The notes under the pieces are model-generated. The model did not search any database. It saw only the letters and a program-made list of their open reading frames with translations, and had not been told where the DNA came from. 38,092 nucleotides of DNA, from positions 1-38,092 of the IMG/VR virus record IMGVR_UViG_3300009184_000092; one strand, given 5' to 3'. The first letter of the stretch is position 1; each line of letters opens with the position of its first letter. The position numbers and the translations under genes are program-made. Positions 24,633-30,547 of this stretch are shown here, one piece after another. This DNA comes from a virus.

Positions 24633-24928
24633 AAATACTTATTGTTGTAGTTGCTATGCTCGGATTGACCGCATGCGCATCAAAACCACGACAGGTGATA
24701 ACGAAGACGGAGATTCAGGTGTACGTACCAGACCGCTCGTTGTTCTACTGTCAAAACGTAAGGCGATTCCCGAACCCTGATACGTTGACTGATGCGCAAG
24801 TCGCAAAGCTGCTTGTTGAGCTTCATTCAAAGAATACAGAGTGCCAAAAGAACGTGAACTCATTATATAAAACTCTTGATGAAGCTAAGAAGAAAGCTGA
24901 CGAAGGTAAAGTAGAAGAGAAAAAGTAA
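24629..24928 (+). CDS. Outer-membrane spanin lipoprotein (Rz1-like)
   Basis: The 99-residue product begins MKILIVVVAMLGLTACASKP, a lipoprotein signal peptide with lipobox LTAC and Cys16 as the lipidated residue. The mature part is short, with QVYVPDRSLFYCQ and a charged helical tail, as in o-spanins. Its start overlaps the i-spanin stop by four bases (ATGA), which is the separated rather than embedded Rz/Rz1 arrangement. Its stop lies inside a palindrome shared with the convergent gene. Confidence 0.8.
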   Translation: MKILIVVVAMLGLTACASKPRQVITKTEIQVYVPDRSLFYCQNVRRFPNPDTLTDAQVAKLLVELHSKNTECQKNVNSLYKTLDEAKKKADEGKVEEKK

Positions 24929-24938
24929 TTACTTTTTC
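24919..24938. terminator. Perfect 20-base palindrome between convergent genes
   Basis: GAAAAAGTAATTACTTTTTC is a perfect palindrome whose A and T tracts suit termination on either strand. It contains both stop codons of the convergent genes (24926-24928 plus, 24929-24931 minus), so both proteins end in KK. The stem is AT-rich and therefore a weak hairpin. Confidence 0.5.
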
Positions 24939-25126
24939 AATAGCTCATAAGGCATACGCTCGAGAATAGTCGTAAGATAAATCACGAGCTTTTCTTTTTC
25001 TAGCTTCTCTTCCCACTTTGGGTATGCTTGCTTTAATCCAAATTTATGCATATTTTCTGGATTATAGGCAGAATTTTCAACATACAATTTGATGGTTTCA
25101 TTAGCATAGTCAAGAGCTGTTTTCAT
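24929..25126 (-). CDS. Small hypothetical protein, 65 residues
   Basis: This helical, basic 65-residue protein reads MKTALDYANETIKLYVEN, then HKFGLKQAYPKWEEKLEKEKLVIYLTTILERM. The start ATG overlaps the preceding stop (TGATG), linking it to three further small genes upstream. No family was recognised. The conserved-looking W-E-E-K-L-E-K-E-K-L segment may be a protein-binding helix. Confidence 0.5.
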   Translation of the reverse strand: MKTALDYANETIKLYVENSAYNPENMHKFGLKQAYPKWEEKLEKEKLVIYLTTILERMPYELLKK

Positions 25127-25308
25127 CACTTTTTCTCTACCTTTTGCTGATCATCATACGCTTTATTGGCTTCAACGAACGCTGCTACAAAGTCTTCATC
25201 TTGTAAACTGAAGTTTTCTAGTGGCAGTGTAAGTGGTAGCTCAAACGTGATCAACATCACAGGCTTAAAATCTGCATTCATCCGAACGGTTTTATCTAAG
25301 ATTCTCAT
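25126..25308 (-). CDS. Small hypothetical protein, 60 residues
   Basis: This 60-residue protein has an N-terminal strand region (RILDKTVRMNADFKPVMLITFELPLTL), then an acidic helix (LQDEDFVAAFVEANKAYDDQQKVEKK). It is joined to both neighbours by one-base TGATG overlaps. The beta-then-helix layout is that of a small soluble early protein. I do not recognise it. Confidence 0.5.
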   Translation of the reverse strand: MRILDKTVRMNADFKPVMLITFELPLTLPLENFSLQDEDFVAAFVEANKAYDDQQKVEKK

Positions 25309-25568
25309 CACTTAACTCCAAAGTGTTCGCGCAAATCTTTATTGATATAATCTGCTATATTCGAACGATGGATTATATCATCTTCAATAATGAAGGTATT
25401 CCACTTAGAAACTCTATTCATACATTCTTTAATGATGTGTTCGGCAAACTCCTCAAGCACACCATTGAGCTCATATCCCTCGATATACGGAGAATAGAGA
25501 CCATCATCCTTATCGTATTTCTTAAATCCAGCTTTGATTGCAAGTTCATGAATTAGCTCTTCGTTCAT
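25308..25568 (-). CDS. Small hypothetical protein, 86 residues
   Basis: This acidic, helical 86-residue protein contains NEELIHELAIKAGFKKYDKDDGLYSPYIEGYELNGVLEEFAEHIIKEC. The L-x-E-F-A-x-x-I-(I/V)-x-E-C phrase and the D-G-x-Y-(S/T)-P turn recall a frequent family of small phage proteins of unknown role. It is linked by TGATG overlaps on both sides. Confidence 0.55.
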   Translation of the reverse strand: MNEELIHELAIKAGFKKYDKDDGLYSPYIEGYELNGVLEEFAEHIIKECMNRVSKWNTFIIEDDIIHRSNIADYINKDLREHFGVK

Positions 25569-25753
25569 CACTTCACCGTCTTATGAAAGAAAACCAAACA
25601 AGCAGCACCGATACCAACTTCCCATGACTGATATGCCATAGAGATAAGAACAGCGCCAGCGACGAGAGCGATGATATTCAGCGCTCCTTTAATTATAACA
25701 ACGACCATTTGTTCTTTTGCGTATTGTTCTAACAATGTAGGACCATAATTCAT
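25568..25753 (-). CDS. Small membrane protein, 61 residues
   Basis: I start at the second in-frame ATG because GGAG lies seven bases before it and inside the first start. A soluble N-terminal helix (NYGPTLLEQYAKEQM) precedes a hydrophobic region, VVVIIKGALNIIALVAGAVLISMAYQSW, and a second stretch, VGIGAACLVFF, so there are one or two membrane spans. It is the first gene of a four-gene overlapping chain just downstream of the tRNA. Confidence 0.55.
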   Translation of the reverse strand: MNYGPTLLEQYAKEQMVVVIIKGALNIIALVAGAVLISMAYQSWEVGIGAACLVFFHKTVK

Positions 25754-25772
25754 CACGATCTCCATAATATAG

Positions 25773-25846
25773 TGGCTGGGGGACCTGGATTCGAACCAAG
25801 ATTGACCGAGTCAAAGTCGGTAGTTCTACCATTGAACTATCCCCCA
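25773..25846 (-). tRNA. tRNA-Gln (anticodon UUG)
   Basis: This 74-base tRNA on the minus strand has acceptor TGGGGGA/TCCCCCA, D arm GTTC/GAAC, anticodon arm ACCGA/TCGGT with TTG in the loop (complement of 25812-25814), T arm CTTGG/CCAGG with loop TTCGAAT, and encoded CCA. All stems pair, with one G-T wobble in the T stem. It reads CAA (and CAG by wobble), and lies between two small early genes in the same direction. Confidence 0.95.
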
Positions 25847-25850
25847 ACGA

Positions 25851-26186
25851 TCAGTTGCCGATATACTCTTTACCTTGCTCGGCGTGTTCTTCTGCGATAG
25901 CCATCGCTTCTTCTTCGGTGTAGTTGGTAATGTTTGTTTCGGGATAGTACTGAGAAAATACGTTATCATCATCTGTGACGGTCTTAACGCCATAGACGAT
26001 ACCAACTTTGCGACCAACTTTGATATCAATGTAGATGATCTTCTTGAGCTTTACATACGGAACGTATGTTTCGATATCTTTATACCAAGTTTCGCCTTCG
26101 AAGTGCAACTCTTGCTGAGTTACCTTTTTGCGCACACGTGGTACGTAGAACGTATGACCAATGTCATACTTCGTAACGACGTTCAT
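25851..26186 (-). CDS. Hypothetical protein, 111 residues (YDIGHTFYVPR type)
   Basis: This beta-rich acidic protein has YDIGHTFYVPRVRKKVTQQEL, then GETWYKDIETYVPYVKLKKIIYIDIKVGRKVGIVYGVKT, then a C-terminal helix with TEEEAMAIAEEHAEQ. The D-I-G-(H/Q)-x-F-Y-V-P-R opening is a phrase I recall from phage hypothetical proteins with a small beta-barrel-like domain. It ends four bases before the tRNA, so the two are probably co-transcribed. Function unknown. Confidence 0.55.
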   Translation of the reverse strand: MNVVTKYDIGHTFYVPRVRKKVTQQELHFEGETWYKDIETYVPYVKLKKIIYIDIKVGRKVGIVYGVKTVTDDDNVFSQYYPETNITNYTEEEAMAIAEEHAEQGKEYIGN

Positions 26187-26201
26187 AATGAAACTCTTTT
26201 C

Positions 26202-26501
26202 TTACTGGCAAACTTGCTGAAAAACAGGGCGGCCATAACGATCATAGAACTGGCGACCGTATTGATCTACCATTGGTTCTTCCCAACAGCTACGACGTTG
26301 ATTGTAGTAGTAAGTACCAGCACCAACAACACCAAGACCAATAGCACCAGCAACCCAAGGATTGATACGATGATTGTGATGTTGATGTCTATGATGATGC
26401 TGCTGTTGCGCACCACGTGGGTTGTGCCTACGATTATCCCAAGCAGAAGCGGGACCAACCATTACGACCAACAATGCAGCGGCGACAAGGTACTTTTTCA
26501 T
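26202..26501 (-). CDS. Secreted His-rich protein
   Basis: This 99-residue protein has a clear Sec signal peptide (MKKYLVAAALLVVMVGPASA, cleavage after ASA). The mature protein opens with a His/Gln/Arg-rich stretch holding about ten His within 25 residues, which could bind metal. A Gly-rich hydrophobic segment (GAIGLGVVGAGTYYY) follows, then a short domain with two Cys (RRSCWEEP..., VCQ end) that could form a disulfide. The repeated Y-G-R-x-(F/V)-(Y/F) phrases near the C-terminus are notable. It is expected in the periplasm or envelope, possibly altering the surface during infection. Confidence 0.6.
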   Translation of the reverse strand: MKKYLVAAALLVVMVGPASAWDNRRHNPRGAQQQHHHRHQHHNHRINPWVAGAIGLGVVGAGTYYYNQRRSCWEEPMVDQYGRQFYDRYGRPVFQQVCQ

Positions 26502-26502
26502 T

Positions 26503-26670
26503 TTAGATTCTTTCTATTGCAGGTTTACCAATAAGATATTCTTTACTGGTGTTATATTTATTCTGTATCAAACGAATGTGCCTGATCGCATCCTGCATCG
26601 AATCAAACTTGATCGAGATATCTTTGAGGTAACCATCTTCTTTCTTTACGACGTAGGCAACTTTTACCAT
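26503..26670 (-). CDS. Small hypothetical protein, 55 residues
   Basis: This frame runs from an ATG with GGAG seven bases upstream to TAA one base before the next start. It encodes MVKVAYVVKKEDGYLKDI, a helix with DAIRHIRLIQNKY, and a basic end. It is directly downstream of a perfect promoter (26701-26729), which supports it as a real early gene. I do not recognise it. Confidence 0.6.
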   Translation of the reverse strand: MVKVAYVVKKEDGYLKDISIKFDSMQDAIRHIRLIQNKYNTSKEYLIGKPAIERI

Positions 26671-26700
26671 CTTAGACTCCTCTGACCAACTCTATTATAT

Positions 26701-26729
26701 AGTATACGTCACCAACTATTAAAAGTCAA
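26701..26729 (-). promoter_or_regulatory. Sigma70-type early promoter, minus strand
   Basis: TTGACT (26724-26729) and TATACT (26701-26706) are separated by 17 bases on the minus strand. The -35 contains the TGA stop of the 39-residue gene. It drives the 55-residue gene and those beyond. Confidence 0.8.
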
Positions 26730-26845
26730 TGACCAACATTTTTACCAACTTTCTTACGGTCGTAAGAACCTTTGCCCTTCTTAGAGCGAACAACTCGCGG
26801 ACGATACTTCGGGGAGTGAACGTCCTTCGCGATTACGTTACGCAT
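26726..26845 (-). CDS. Small basic protein, 39 residues
   Basis: A 39-codon frame with AGGAG eight bases before the ATG encodes a very basic peptide: MRNVIAKDVHSPKYRPRVV, then RSKKGKGSYDRKKVGKNVGH. The M-R-N-x-(V/I)-A-(K/R)-D-(V/L)-x-(S/T)-P-K-Y-R phrase resembles a tiny conserved protein of T4-like phages. The charge suggests nucleic-acid or ribosome binding. The stop lies in the -35 of the next promoter. Confidence 0.6.
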   Translation of the reverse strand: MRNVIAKDVHSPKYRPRVVRSKKGKGSYDRKKVGKNVGH

Positions 26846-26847
26846 CT

Positions 26848-27051
26848 TCAGCTCCTCTCAATCTTATCAAGAAACTCGACCAACCAAGCTTCTTCGTTGG
26901 CCAACCGACAGCTAATACCAATCTCAAACTCGTCGTACTGCGGAACTTTGATAGCCAAAGAACGACGAACATCATGGAGTCGCTGATACAACTCAGCAAC
27001 AATTTCTTGCTTCGCGCTTGTCGCGTCAGCAGGGAGGAATTCACCAGTCAT
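26848..27051 (-). CDS. Small hypothetical early protein, 67 residues
   Basis: I start this at the ATG with GGAG eight bases upstream, nine codons inside the longest frame. It is helical and acidic: ATSAKQEIVAELYQRLHDVRRSLAIKVPQYDEFEIGISCRLANEEAWLVEFLDKIERS. It is the first gene after the perfect promoter at 27082-27110 and is followed two bases later by the 39-residue gene. Function unknown. Confidence 0.6.
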   Translation of the reverse strand: MTGEFLPADATSAKQEIVAELYQRLHDVRRSLAIKVPQYDEFEIGISCRLANEEAWLVEFLDKIERS

Positions 27052-27081
27052 CTTTGTTCTCCTGTTCATCGTCAACAATTG

Positions 27082-27110
27082 ATTATACCTACCAACTGTT
27101 CAAAAGTCAA
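27082..27110 (-). promoter_or_regulatory. Consensus sigma70 promoter, minus strand
   Basis: The minus strand has TTGACT (27105-27110), a 17-base spacer and a perfect TATAAT (27082-27087). The -35 directly abuts the TAA stop of the 99-residue gene. Confidence 0.85.
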
Positions 27111-27410
27111 TTACTTATGTCGCTCTTCGCCGAAGAAGTTCTCATATTCTTCGTCGGTCATAAGCTCGTCACAAACAGCGAACAGATCGCCGTCCTGCCA
27201 AAGATACCATTTATTACCGTTGATGACACTATGAGCAAGACCAAGGACTTCGTCCCAAGCTTCCCAATACCACGGATGTTCTGGTCCCTTCTTAAGGATT
27301 TCCATATTCTCTGAGCGAACACCGTCCATATCTTGGCAATACATCGCCCACTGCTGAGGGATATAGATACCCTGCGCATCGGTAATAAGCAGCTCGATAC
27401 CTTTCGACAT
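27111..27410 (-). CDS. Hypothetical early protein, 99 residues
   Basis: I start this at the ATG with CGGAGAAG upstream, ten codons inside the longest frame. The product is acidic and aromatic: MSKGIELLITDAQGIYIPQQWAMYCQ, then KGPEHPWYWEAWDEVLGLAHSVI and a C-terminal DGDLFAVCDELMTDEEYENFFGEE. The Y-I-P-Q-x-(W/F) and P-x-Y-W-(E/D)-x-W-(D/E) phrases are frequent in small phage proteins of unknown function. It is the first minus-strand gene of the divergent control region at 27441-27512. Confidence 0.6.
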   Translation of the reverse strand: MSKGIELLITDAQGIYIPQQWAMYCQDMDGVRSENMEILKKGPEHPWYWEAWDEVLGLAHSVINGNKWYLWQDGDLFAVCDELMTDEEYENFFGEERHK

Positions 27411-27440
27411 AACACTTCTCCGTTTCATCATCATATACAT

Positions 27441-27469
27441 ATATTACCGCCGAACTGTTTTAAAAACAA
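27441..27469 (-). promoter_or_regulatory. Early promoter, minus strand
   Basis: TTGTTTTTAAAA (starting at 27469 on the minus strand) is followed by TAATAT (27441-27446) after 17 bases and then GTATAT. It belongs to the same family as the plus-strand early promoters and stands back to back with the one at 27484. Confidence 0.75.
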
Positions 27470-27483
27470 GTAGAAAAAACTCC

Positions 27484-27512
27484 TTGATTTTAAAAGCCAA
27501 CAGCGGTATGAT
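27484..27512 (+). promoter_or_regulatory. Early promoter, plus strand
   Basis: TTGATT (27484-27489), a 17-base spacer and TATGAT (27507-27512). It is the first of the plus-strand early promoters and drives the 50-residue gene. Confidence 0.75.
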
Positions 27513-27538
27513 TGGTTGTTAAATAAAAGGAGCGTCAA

Positions 27539-27691
27539 ATGGATAAAGAATACATTTTTGAATCGTTCAAGAAACTAGAAACTTCTTGGGATAAGATTGA
27601 ATTTCTTAAGGATCTTCAACGACTTAATCTCTCTTACGACATCAATTACGAGGCGCTTATTGCCGCTTGGGAGCTTAGAGGGGACAAATAG
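27539..27691 (+). CDS. Small hypothetical early protein, 50 residues
   Basis: A 50-codon frame with AAGGAG nine bases upstream encodes MDKEYIFESFKKLETSWDKIEFLKDLQRLNLSYDINYEALIAAWELRGDK in two probable helices (quoted here in parts: FKKLETSWDKIEFLKDL and INYEALIAAWEL). It has its own promoter, and its stop codon is the loop of the terminator that ends the transcript. No family was recognised. Confidence 0.6.
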   Translation: MDKEYIFESFKKLETSWDKIEFLKDLQRLNLSYDINYEALIAAWELRGDK

Positions 27692-27698
27692 TCCCCTC
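27678..27698 (+). terminator. Intrinsic terminator merged with the next promoter
   Basis: GAGGGGAC (27678-27685) and GTCCCCTC (27691-27698) form a perfect 8-bp stem around a 5-base loop. The following CTTGTTTTT supplies the U-tract. The same bases are the -35 of the next promoter (27700). Confidence 0.8.
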
Positions 27699-27699
27699 C

Positions 27700-27728
27700 T
27701 TGTTTTTAAAAGAATAATACGCTATACT
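27700..27728 (+). promoter_or_regulatory. Early promoter
   Basis: TTGTTT (27700-27705), a 17-base spacer and TATACT (27723-27728), followed by GTATAT to form the dyad TATAC-N3-GTATA. Its -35 T-run is the tail of the preceding terminator. Confidence 0.8.
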
Positions 27729-27754
27729 ACGTATATGATGATCAGGAGAACGAA

Positions 27755-27979
27755 ATGACTGTTACGGAACTCGAAGATATTGCTTCTCGCTTGTATGCGA
27801 TCGTTAACGAAGCTACAGAATTTGGTCATAATCGTATTCAGCTTATGATGCTCGTCGAGGAATTCGCAAACGATCTTCAGGATAAAGCCGATACGCTCGC
27901 CGAAGCGATTGCCGAAAGTTGTCGCTCTGGTCCCTACGAAACCGATCTCTGGTACGATACCTCTAAAGAATTATTGTGA
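27755..27979 (+). CDS. Small hypothetical early protein, 74 residues
   Basis: This acidic, all-helical protein contains TELEDIASRLYAIVNEATEFGHNRIQLMMLVEEFANDLQDKADTLAEAIAESC in segments typical of a small helical bundle. GGAG supports the start, eight bases upstream. Its TGA stop is immediately followed by the -35 of the AAA+ gene promoter. I do not recognise it. Confidence 0.6.
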   Translation: MTVTELEDIASRLYAIVNEATEFGHNRIQLMMLVEEFANDLQDKADTLAEAIAESCRSGPYETDLWYDTSKELL

Positions 27980-28008
27980 TTGATTTTAAAAGACGATCGC
28001 GGTATAAT
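27980..28008 (+). promoter_or_regulatory. Early promoter for the AAA+ gene
   Basis: TTGATT (27980-27985), a 17-base spacer and a perfect TATAAT (28003-28008), then ACGTTATA, giving a TATAA-N4-TTATA dyad. Confidence 0.85.
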
Positions 28009-28038
28009 ACGTTATAAATTGAATCGAAGGAGTTTGTT

Positions 28039-28899
28039 ATGCCTAGAGGAATTCCTAAGTCTGGCTTCCGTGCCGCTCGTAATTCTGCTGCCGAACGTAT
28101 GGCTGCTATCAAAGTGATGCAAGAGCCAGAAGTGTCGCGCGAAACCGATGCCGAAGTCGATGCGCGTATCGCCGATCGTTTCGAAATTCTTGACGTTCTT
28201 ACCGAAGCTTGTGTCGTCGGTAATGCTCGTGCTCTTATCGTCTCTGGTCCTGCTGGTCTCGGTAAGTCGTTTACCGTTGAGAAACGTCTCCATGAGTGGG
28301 ACCCGAATGAAGTCAACCACACGATCGTTAAGGGCTACGTTCGTGCGACTGGTCTTGTTAAGTTGCTCTATCAGTACCGCGAAGCAGGTCAGGTTATCGT
28401 TTTCGACGACGCCGACGCGATCTTCTTTGATGACGTCTCTCTTAATCTTCTTAAAGCAGTTTGTGACACGACCGATCGTCGTCGCGTCTCTTGGTTGTCT
28501 GAAGGTGGTTTGATCGACGAAGAAACTGCTGTGCGCATTCCTCGCAGCTTTGACTTCAACGGTACGATTATCTTTATCTCGAACTACGACTTTGATGCTA
28601 TGATCGATCGTGGTCATAAACTGGCTCCGCATCTTCAGGCTCTTGTCTCGCGTAGCCACTACATTGATCTCGCGATGAAAACTCGTCGTGACTATCTGGT
28701 TCGTATCCGTCAGGTCATCAAGCAAGGATTGCTCGATGATCTTTCCTTTGCCGAGCGTAGCGATGTTATCACGTTCATCGAAACTCATTCAGAGAAGCTT
28801 CGCGAACTGTCGCTGCGTATGGCTATTAAACTCGGTTCGTTGCGTAAGCAGGGCGACGACTGGGCTCGTATTGCTAAGATTACCTGCTGTAAGAACTAA
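28039..28899 (+). CDS. AAA+ ATPase
   Basis: This 286-residue protein has one AAA+ module. Walker A is GPAGLGKS (70-77) in ALIVSGPAGLGKSFTV, Walker B is VIVFDDAD (119-126), and a sensor-1 segment TIIFISNYD lies at about 176-184. A C-terminal helical lid region ends in RKQGDDWARIAKITCC. The N-terminal 50 residues are basic and then acidic and may contact a partner. Such stand-alone ATPases are common in T4-like phages without a defined role; remodelling of a host or replication complex is plausible. It is followed by a SWIM zinc-finger gene nine bases later, in the same transcript. Confidence 0.85.
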   Translation: MPRGIPKSGFRAARNSAAERMAAIKVMQEPEVSRETDAEVDARIADRFEILDVLTEACVVGNARALIVSGPAGLGKSFTVEKRLHEWDPNEVNHTIVKGYVRATGLVKLLYQYREAGQVIVFDDADAIFFDDVSLNLLKAVCDTTDRRRVSWLSEGGLIDEETAVRIPRSFDFNGTIIFISNYDFDAMIDRGHKLAPHLQALVSRSHYIDLAMKTRRDYLVRIRQVIKQGLLDDLSFAERSDVITFIETHSEKLRELSLRMAIKLGSLRKQGDDWARIAKITCCKN

Positions 28900-28908
28900 G
28901 AGGTAAGA

Positions 28909-29268
28909 ATGACTCGCCTTCGCATTCGTGTTAAGAACTCTATGTATGAGCGACGCGATCGTTTCGCGTACCCTATCGCTGAGTTCAACGAATATGAGGG
29001 CGAAGTCGCGCCGAAGCCGAAATGGGTGGGCGACGACTCTTTCTGTCTGACTACAGGCGACGCGAACTTTCCCTTCCGTGTTTTGCGTAAGGAAGATATC
29101 GTCTGTGGTTGGCAGATCCCCGTCGCCCATTCTACTAATCTACGCTCTCGTTCTTTTAAAGTCAAGCAGTATGTCGTAACCGAGCAGAACAATCGCTGGT
29201 CCTGTTCGTGTGTTGGCTTTGGCTACCGTAAGAAATGTTCTCATATCGATATCGCTCAGGCTGCTTGA
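28909..29268 (+). CDS. SWIM-type zinc-finger protein
   Basis: The product has 119 residues. The C-terminus carries CSCVGFGYRKKCSHI, a C-x-C-x8-C-x-H array (Cys99, Cys101, Cys110, His112) that fits the SWIM zinc finger used in DNA or protein binding. The N-terminal part is beta-rich and basic. AGAGGTAAG lies seven bases before the start. It directly follows the AAA+ gene, so the pair may work together as a motor and a targeting finger. Its TGA stop lies within the -35 of the next promoter. Confidence 0.7.
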   Translation: MTRLRIRVKNSMYERRDRFAYPIAEFNEYEGEVAPKPKWVGDDSFCLTTGDANFPFRVLRKEDIVCGWQIPVAHSTNLRSRSFKVKQYVVTEQNNRWSCSCVGFGYRKKCSHIDIAQAA

Positions 29269-29293
29269 TTTTAAAAGAAGAATACGCTATACT
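29265..29293 (+). promoter_or_regulatory. Early promoter
   Basis: TTGATT (29265-29270), a 17-base spacer and TATACT (29288-29293), then ACGTATAT. It is nearly identical to the promoter at 27700 and contains the upstream stop codon. Confidence 0.8.
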
Positions 29294-29320
29294 ACGTATA
29301 TGATAATGAGGAGACGGATT

Positions 29321-29536
29321 ATGGCTCGCGAGTTTACGAATCGAATGCTCGAACTGGTCGAAGAAGGAATGTTCGACAAAGACATTCTCATTCTTGATCT
29401 GCTGAATTTCCTGACCGAAGACGAAGTGAAGTGCTTTGTCAAGCGTAACGACTTCTTTGGCTTCGAGCATCTTGGCTTTACGTCTAGCTGGCTCGAGAGC
29501 GAAGACGATAACGCTCTTGAAGAGGAGCTCAACTAA
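29321..29536 (+). CDS. Small acidic early protein, 71 residues
   Basis: I start at the ATG following GAGGAGACGG, well inside the longest open frame. The protein is acidic and helical: REFTNRMLELVEEGMFDKDILILDLLNFLTEDEVKCFVKRNDFFGF, ending EDDNALEEELN. A similar V-x-E-G-M-x-D-x-x-x-L-x-x-x-L-N-F-L-T-E-D-E-V pattern occurs in small phage proteins. First gene of a four-gene overlapping set. Confidence 0.6.
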   Translation: MAREFTNRMLELVEEGMFDKDILILDLLNFLTEDEVKCFVKRNDFFGFEHLGFTSSWLESEDDNALEEELN

Positions 29537-29688
29537 TGAAGAAATACTACTACGAAGTTACTTTCAAAGACGGTCGTCATATCCGTCGCGAATACGTCAG
29601 CAAGAAGATCGCTATGGCAATGTTCGAGGCTATGGGATATGAGATGATTCTATTCAACGTTGACTCTGTCTCTTGGGGAGTGATGTGA
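29536..29688 (+). CDS. Small hypothetical protein, 50 residues
   Basis: The ATG shares its A with the preceding stop (TAATG) and the TGA overlaps the next ATG, so it is translationally coupled on both sides. It encodes MKKYYYEVTFKDGRHIRREYVSKKIAMAMFEAMGYEM and a hydrophobic end, a beta-hairpin-helix layout like small modulators of phage-host interaction. The family is unknown. Confidence 0.6.
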   Translation: MKKYYYEVTFKDGRHIRREYVSKKIAMAMFEAMGYEMILFNVDSVSWGVM

Positions 29689-29885
29689 TGTATCAGATCT
29701 GGGGCAACTACAAGCTCGCATCACAGAATTTGCTCGAGGAGTTCGACTGGCTACCAGAAGCTCGCGACTGGCTTCATCGCTACATTCGCTGGGGCGACTT
29801 CGGTGGCTACGATTATATCTACATCATGGATAAGAAAGAGAATATCTATCAGGCGGTCTACAACGATATCGAGGAGATGGTATGA
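29688..29885 (+). CDS. Small acidic aromatic protein, 65 residues
   Basis: I start at the ATG overlapping the upstream TGA, with GGGGAG seven bases before it. The protein is unusually aromatic (Trp and Tyr about one fifth of residues): YQIWGNYKLASQ, FDWLPEARDWLHRYIRWGDFGGYDYIYIMD. The negative charge and aromatics recall DNA-mimic or inhibitor proteins, but no family is recognised. Confidence 0.6.
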   Translation: MYQIWGNYKLASQNLLEEFDWLPEARDWLHRYIRWGDFGGYDYIYIMDKKENIYQAVYNDIEEMV

Positions 29886-30196
29886 TGTATAATGGCTCAG
29901 TTGAATTCAGCGACTACGATATGGAAAACACGGCGAAGGCTGTGTGGATTATGAATGAGTCGGCGCGAGAGAAGTTCGCGAACTGGCGTGAGTTGGAATC
30001 AGAGATCACTGGCTTCGCCTATCGCTACGCGAACGACCGTGACACTACGTCTATCTCGACTGGTGGCTTTTCGCTCGCATTTACTCGTCGCGACGATCGT
30101 GTCTGGGTTACTCCATCGGTTTCTTCCTTTACGGCTCTCAGCTACACAGAGAATATGAACCGTCGCCTCGATACGATTAGAAGCATGACCGATTAA
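29882..30196 (+). CDS. Hypothetical early protein, 104 residues
   Basis: The start overlaps the previous stop (ATGA); a second ATG follows at once. The protein has an N-terminal helix (ENTAKAVWIMNESAREKFANWRELESEI) and a beta region (TTSISTGGFSLAFTRRDDRVWVTPSVSSFTAL). It closes the four-gene coupled set. The following 17 bases hold the next promoter. Function unknown. Confidence 0.55.
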   Translation: MMYNGSVEFSDYDMENTAKAVWIMNESAREKFANWRELESEITGFAYRYANDRDTTSISTGGFSLAFTRRDDRVWVTPSVSSFTALSYTENMNRRLDTIRSMTD

Positions 30197-30213
30197 TCTT
30201 TTAAAGTCAAGTG

Positions 30214-30242
30214 TTGATTTTAAAACGAAGTCGCGGTATAAT
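30214..30242 (+). promoter_or_regulatory. Early promoter
   Basis: TTGATT (30214-30219), a 17-base spacer and TATAAT (30237-30242), then ACGTTATA, giving the same TATAA-N4-TTATA dyad as at 27980. Confidence 0.85.
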
Positions 30243-30272
30243 ACGTTATAAGATAAGTTGAGGAGAAGAGAT

Positions 30273-30491
30273 ATGACGAATCAAGAGTTGGCTAAGGCGA
30301 TCCGCCATGGTTTGTTCGCCGAGCGCGAGTCGCTCACCGAAGCATTTCAGTATGCGTCTGATGTAATCGGTCGCTGTCATAAGTCAGAGCAGATCGCCGT
30401 AACGACTGCACTCTACGTTGTTTTGAATACGCTCGCGAACGAGATCGAGAAGGCTAGTAGCGATACTATTTTCGCTGCGATTGACCGTTGA
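30273..30491 (+). CDS. Small hypothetical early protein, 72 residues
   Basis: I start at the ATG after AGGAGAAG, five codons inside the longest frame. It is all-helical: TNQELAKAIRHGLFAERESLTEAFQYASDVIGRC, then VTTALYVVLNTLANEIEK. Short helical proteins with alternating acidic and aliphatic faces like this are common in early regions. Its stop is in the -35 of the next promoter. Confidence 0.6.
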   Translation: MTNQELAKAIRHGLFAERESLTEAFQYASDVIGRCHKSEQIAVTTALYVVLNTLANEIEKASSDTIFAAIDR

Positions 30492-30516
30492 TTTTAAAAC
30501 AGATACGTAGTATATT
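30488..30516 (+). promoter_or_regulatory. Early promoter
   Basis: TTGATT (30488-30493), a 17-base spacer and TATATT (30511-30516), then AGGTATAT. The -35 includes the upstream TGA stop. Confidence 0.8.
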
Positions 30517-30547
30517 AGGTATATAAACTGAAGTCAAGGAGCCGACT

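Noticed and set aside
25875-26534. 219-codon plus-strand frame across two minus-strand genes
   Set aside because: Phe/Ile/Thr-rich low-complexity product spanning two genes with good minus-strand starts and a signal peptide. No plus-strand promoter.
28012-28788. 258-codon open frame on the minus strand opposite the AAA+ gene
   Set aside because: It is a frame shadow of the GC-third-position codon use of the AAA+ gene. It has no ribosome site, promoter or recognisable domain, while the plus-strand gene has Walker motifs.
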